Assembly (NCBI GenBank): GCA_951813625.1
Contig: CATOTS010000036.1
Coordinates: 44,579-108,578, forward strand
Length of the DNA: 64,000 nucleotides
From: an uncultured Caldilineaceae bacterium
GTDB taxonomy: Bacteria; Chloroflexota; Anaerolineae; Caldilineales; Caldilineaceae
Reading direction: 5' to 3'
This document shows positions 61,431 to 64,000 of this stretch, one piece after another (position 1 is the first letter of the stretch; every line of letters starts with the position of its first letter). The notes under the pieces were generated by a model. The model did no database searches. It was not told the origin of the DNA and saw only the letters and a program-made list of their open reading frames with translations. Position numbers and translations under genes: made by a program.

Positions 61431-63119
61431 TCATCTTTGCTTGATTCGTCTTGTACGGCCGCTTCTGCGGTTGGGTCGTCCGGGGCGTCCGAAGCGTCCG
61501 TTTCCGAGGCCGACTCCGGCTCGTCGGGTTGATTCTGACTCTGCCTCGAGTTCCGCTGAGGCCTCGGGCTCGTCGGAGGAATCTACTTCGGCCGCAGATT
61601 CTGCAACTGCTTCCGGCTCGTCGGTTGAATCTGCCTCAGCCGCAGTCTCGGGGGAAGATTCCGGCTCGGGCATGGAATCCGCGGAGGAGTCCGGATCGTC
61701 TTGGGATGCGGTCTCGGTAGCGGCTACTGTGGCGGCTTCTGTAGCGGCTTCGGTACCGCCATCGTGCTGAGTCTCGGCTACCGTTTCTGCGGAGGCTTCC
61801 GGCTCGTCGGGACGGTCGTCGCCTTCCTCAGCAGAAGCTACAATATCGAAGTTCTCGGCTTCGGACTCCAGCAGTGCCTGCCCGACGACCTCATCAGCCT
61901 GTCGGCGGCTCAAACCGATGCGCTGCCTGTCTGGGTGGATACGCAGAATCTTGACGGGAACGCGGTCGCCGCTACTGACCATTTTCAGGGGTTCGGCGAC
62001 CGTAATGTCGGCCAGTTCGCTGATGTGAATCAGCCCTTCGATGCCCGGTTCAAGTTGGGCGAAGGCGCCGAAATCGATGACACGGGTGATGGTGACCAGG
62101 ATTGTTTCGTTCAACTTGTAGCGTTCTTCGATGCTTTCCCAGGGATTCGACAGCAGCCGTTTGCGGCTGAGCGCGATGCGGCTGCGCTCCGGGTCGAGGC
62201 GCAGGATTTCGACCTGGATGCGTTCGCCGACTTGCAGGACATCGCGTGGGTGGCTGACGGGCGTCCAGCCAATCTCGCTGACGTGGAGCAAGCCGTCAGC
62301 GCCGCCGATGTCGACGAAAGCGCCAAATGGACGCAGGCTGCGCACCTCACCTTCGATGACAGCGCCTACGGCAAGCTCTTCGAAGAGCTGCGCTTTGCGG
62401 CTGGCCCGGTATTCGCGTTCGGCCAGCCGGTAGGAGAGCACAAGCCGTCGCCGCTGCCGTTCCACTTCGATAACCTTGACCGGCAGTTCCTGGCCGACGA
62501 CCTGCTGAAGCCGCTCATTGCGCTGTTCTTCATTCATGTTTCGCGGCAGTCCGACGACGTGCGAAGCGGGGATAAATCCTCGCAAGTGGTCGAAGTCGGC
62601 GAGAAGACCGCCCTTATTGTAGCCGACGACCCTTCGGACTGTGATTTCGCCGCTCTCAAGCATCGATTCGGCGACAAGCCAGTCTTTTTTCTGCAAGGCA
62701 TCGGCGATGCTCAGCACGAGCATGCCTTCGTTGGTCGTGAGTTTGCTGACGACCACGGGCACTGTTTCGCCCTCGAGCATCGTGTCCACATATTCGGGTT
62801 CGAGCCGGTTCAAGTCGGATTGGGGGACAATGCCATCGCGCTTGGCGCCAATGTTCACCAGCAGCTCATTCGGGCGTACTTCGACTACAATGCCTTCCCT
62901 AAGATCACCGCGCTCGGGAAGGCTGAGGTCTTCTTCTTCGGCGAGATACTGTTCGAAAAGCATCTCATCGGACTGCTGCTCTTCATCGGTTTCCTCACCG
63001 GTTTCCTCACCGGCTTCATCGCCGACTTGCTCACCGACTTGCTCGCCGACTTGCTCACCGATTTTCTCTTCGGCTTGCTCTTCAGCTTCGTCGCCAATCT
63101 GATTTGACTCTGGCATCAT
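61431..63119 (-). CDS. rpsA: Ribosomal protein S1 (four S1 domains, acidic tails)
   Basis: RNA-binding ribosomal protein or S1-like protein of 562 residues. The N-terminus is highly acidic with tandem EQVG and EETG units (about 10-60). Four S1 domains follow, the third with RPFGAFVDIGGADGLLHVSE and the fourth with VIDFGAFAQLEPGIEGLIHI. The C-terminal 150 residues are again acidic and repetitive (AES/DEPEA units) and end in a basic Arg/Gly tail. ATG at 63119 has AGGTGG eight bases upstream. It has fewer S1 domains than the six of E. coli, as in many Gram-positive relatives. Confidence 0.92.
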   Translation of the reverse strand: MMPESNQIGDEAEEQAEEKIGEQVGEQVGEQVGDEAGEETGEETDEEQQSDEMLFEQYLAEEEDLSLPERGDLREGIVVEVRPNELLVNIGAKRDGIVPQSDLNRLEPEYVDTMLEGETVPVVVSKLTTNEGMLVLSIADALQKKDWLVAESMLESGEITVRRVVGYNKGGLLADFDHLRGFIPASHVVGLPRNMNEEQRNERLQQVVGQELPVKVIEVERQRRRLVLSYRLAEREYRASRKAQLFEELAVGAVIEGEVRSLRPFGAFVDIGGADGLLHVSEIGWTPVSHPRDVLQVGERIQVEILRLDPERSRIALSRKRLLSNPWESIEERYKLNETILVTITRVIDFGAFAQLEPGIEGLIHISELADITVAEPLKMVSSGDRVPVKILRIHPDRQRIGLSRRQADEVVGQALLESEAENFDIVASAEEGDDRPDEPEASAETVAETQHDGGTEAATEAATVAATETASQDDPDSSADSMPEPESSPETAAEADSTDEPEAVAESAAEVDSSDEPEASAELEAESESTRRAGVGLGNGRFGRPGRPNRRSGRTRRIKQR

Positions 63120-63208
63120 CGCATTGTCCACCTGTGAGTTAGAGATAAGAATGCAGCAAAACACGGCAGGCCGCCCGATGCAGGCCTGAGCAAAACGCGT
63201 ATTCCTTC

Positions 63209-63237
63209 ATTATAGCGACCTATTTTGGTACAGTCAA
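63209..63237 (-). promoter_or_regulatory. Strong promoter of rpsA
   Basis: Minus strand TTGACT (63237-63232), a 17-bp spacer and perfect TATAAT (63214-63209), about 90 bp upstream of the rpsA start. Confidence 0.7.
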
Positions 63238-63325
63238 GGGGGGAAATTTCCTCTTTTGTACAAGTTTTTGTTTGGAAGAGCGCGCGGAATCGGGAGACCT
63301 AAGATGCGTGACAGGGAGATCAAGC

Positions 63326-64000
63326 CTACTTGTCGTCGCCCTGCCCAGCCCGCGGTTCTCCGTTCGCGGCATCCTTGTCGTCCTGCAGGCGCGTAAGTGC
63401 AGCGCGAATTTGCGTCCAGGCCCGCTTCAGGAGGGGGACCGCCTCTACTTCGGTGCTGCGGCGGGCGAACTCGACGCGCACGAATCCGGCGGTCAGCCGG
63501 GCAACGGCCTCTTCATCTTCGCTCTCAATTCGGCTGGCGAGACGGGACTCAAAACGGTTCGGCGTCTCACCTGGGCGCCGGCGCAGGCCGTGCTCGGCCG
63601 CGTTCTCGAGGGTTGACCTGTAAAAGTATCGCACCTGCTCATCGGGAGGCAGGCGGCCAAGGGTAAGGTCATCCAGCCAGCGGCGCAGGCGCGAGCGGCC
63701 AGATTTGCCCTTCTCCGTTTGCGCCGGCTGCAGCGAACGCGAGCGCCACTCGTTGAAGGCCGCGCCGATCTGTTGCCAGCCGCGCAAGAACTGGCGCAAC
63801 CAGGCCAGCAGCAGGTGGAAGTTCACACCCCGGCCTTGCAGGTAGATGTATGTCGCGTAGCCGAGCAGGAGCGCCACGATGATCCAGAAGATCGTGCCTC
63901 CCAACCAGGGCGGCGCCTCTGGAGGCTGGGCCTGATCCAATTGGGGCGGTTCGATTTGACGCTGTGGTGGTGGAGACTCTTCAGCGGGCTCCTCGCCCTC
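63326..64000 (-). CDS. DUF4129-like membrane protein, N-terminus beyond the window
   Basis: Frame open from the window edge; about 225 residues are visible. A Pro/Glu-rich segment is followed by one transmembrane helix (FWIIVALLLGYATYIYLQG). A cytoplasmic domain then contains YFYRSTLENAAEHGLRR and GETPNRFESRL, typical of DUF4129. Such genes usually sit with transglutaminase-like and AAA/DUF58 genes; those would lie outside the window. Confidence 0.78.
   Translation of the reverse strand, partial: EGEEPAEESPPPQRQIEPPQLDQAQPPEAPPWLGGTIFWIIVALLLGYATYIYLQGRGVNFHLLLAWLRQFLRGWQQIGAAFNEWRSRSLQPAQTEKGKSGRSRLRRWLDDLTLGRLPPDEQVRYFYRSTLENAAEHGLRRRPGETPNRFESRLASRIESEDEEAVARLTAGFVRVEFARRSTEVEAVPLLKRAWTQIRAALTRLQDDKDAANGEPRAGQGDDK

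Overview
The window looks like a chromosomal segment of a GC-rich, Gram-positive-type or monoderm-like heterotroph, most likely a Chloroflexota member (Caldilineales or SAR202-like). This placement is inference. It rests on the alpha-beta fused glycyl-tRNA synthetase, a four-domain S1 protein with acidic tails, several Tat-type lipoprotein solute-binding proteins, and the mixture of M24, enolase-superfamily, PhyH and Gfo/Idh families. No rRNA, CRISPR array or prophage was seen.

1-9.5 kb: housekeeping and small modules. Threonine synthase (-), a three-gene drug/lipid-type ABC exporter (+) behind a good sigma-70 promoter, a DUF433 gene with a broken DUF5615 partner, purM, an enoyl-CoA hydratase, a six-helix K+ channel (-) and tRNA-Val(CAC). 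9.6-18.9 kb: mostly minus-strand surface and redox genes. A GH-like lipoprotein, moaB, a PhyH oxygenase, a ScyD-HbpS fusion, a three-LysM cytochrome c, a J-like membrane protein and KDG kinase.

19.4-31 kb: a minus-strand catabolic cluster. A consensus promoter precedes aspartate dehydrogenase, a peptide-type ABC importer without ATPases, two M24 creatinase-like proteins and two M29/NicX-like proteins. KDPG aldolase lies upstream on the same strand, so the cluster separates it from its pathway partner KDG kinase. A 62-bp hairpin-rich sequence occurs in inverted orientation at both edges (19.17 and 31.33 kb).

31.5-47.3 kb: a long plus-strand catabolic locus with its own promoter and a 17-bp palindromic operator candidate. 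It begins with a frameshifted FadR-type regulator. It continues with a VOC protein, a maleate isomerase/Asp-Glu racemase-like enzyme, an ectoine-hydrolase-like M24 protein, a D-threonine aldolase-like PLP enzyme, an amidohydrolase, a second peptide-type importer, two Gfo/Idh oxidoreductases, an Asp-box glycosidase-like protein and a sugar importer. None of the three importers has an ATPase gene here, so a shared ATPase elsewhere is implied. The locus ends in decay (47.4-49.8 kb): Gfo/Idh and alcohol dehydrogenase pseudogenes, the latter broken by a degenerate ISKra4-like element.

49.9-53.6 kb: two enolase-superfamily dehydratase-like genes and an NAD-dependent epimerase, probably for sugar acids. 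53.6-64 kb: core genes. Fused GlyRS, PhyH, SDR, rex with a close match to its own operator upstream, rsmG, a NUDIX hydrolase, infA, rpsU, rpsA and a DUF4129 membrane protein that runs off the window.
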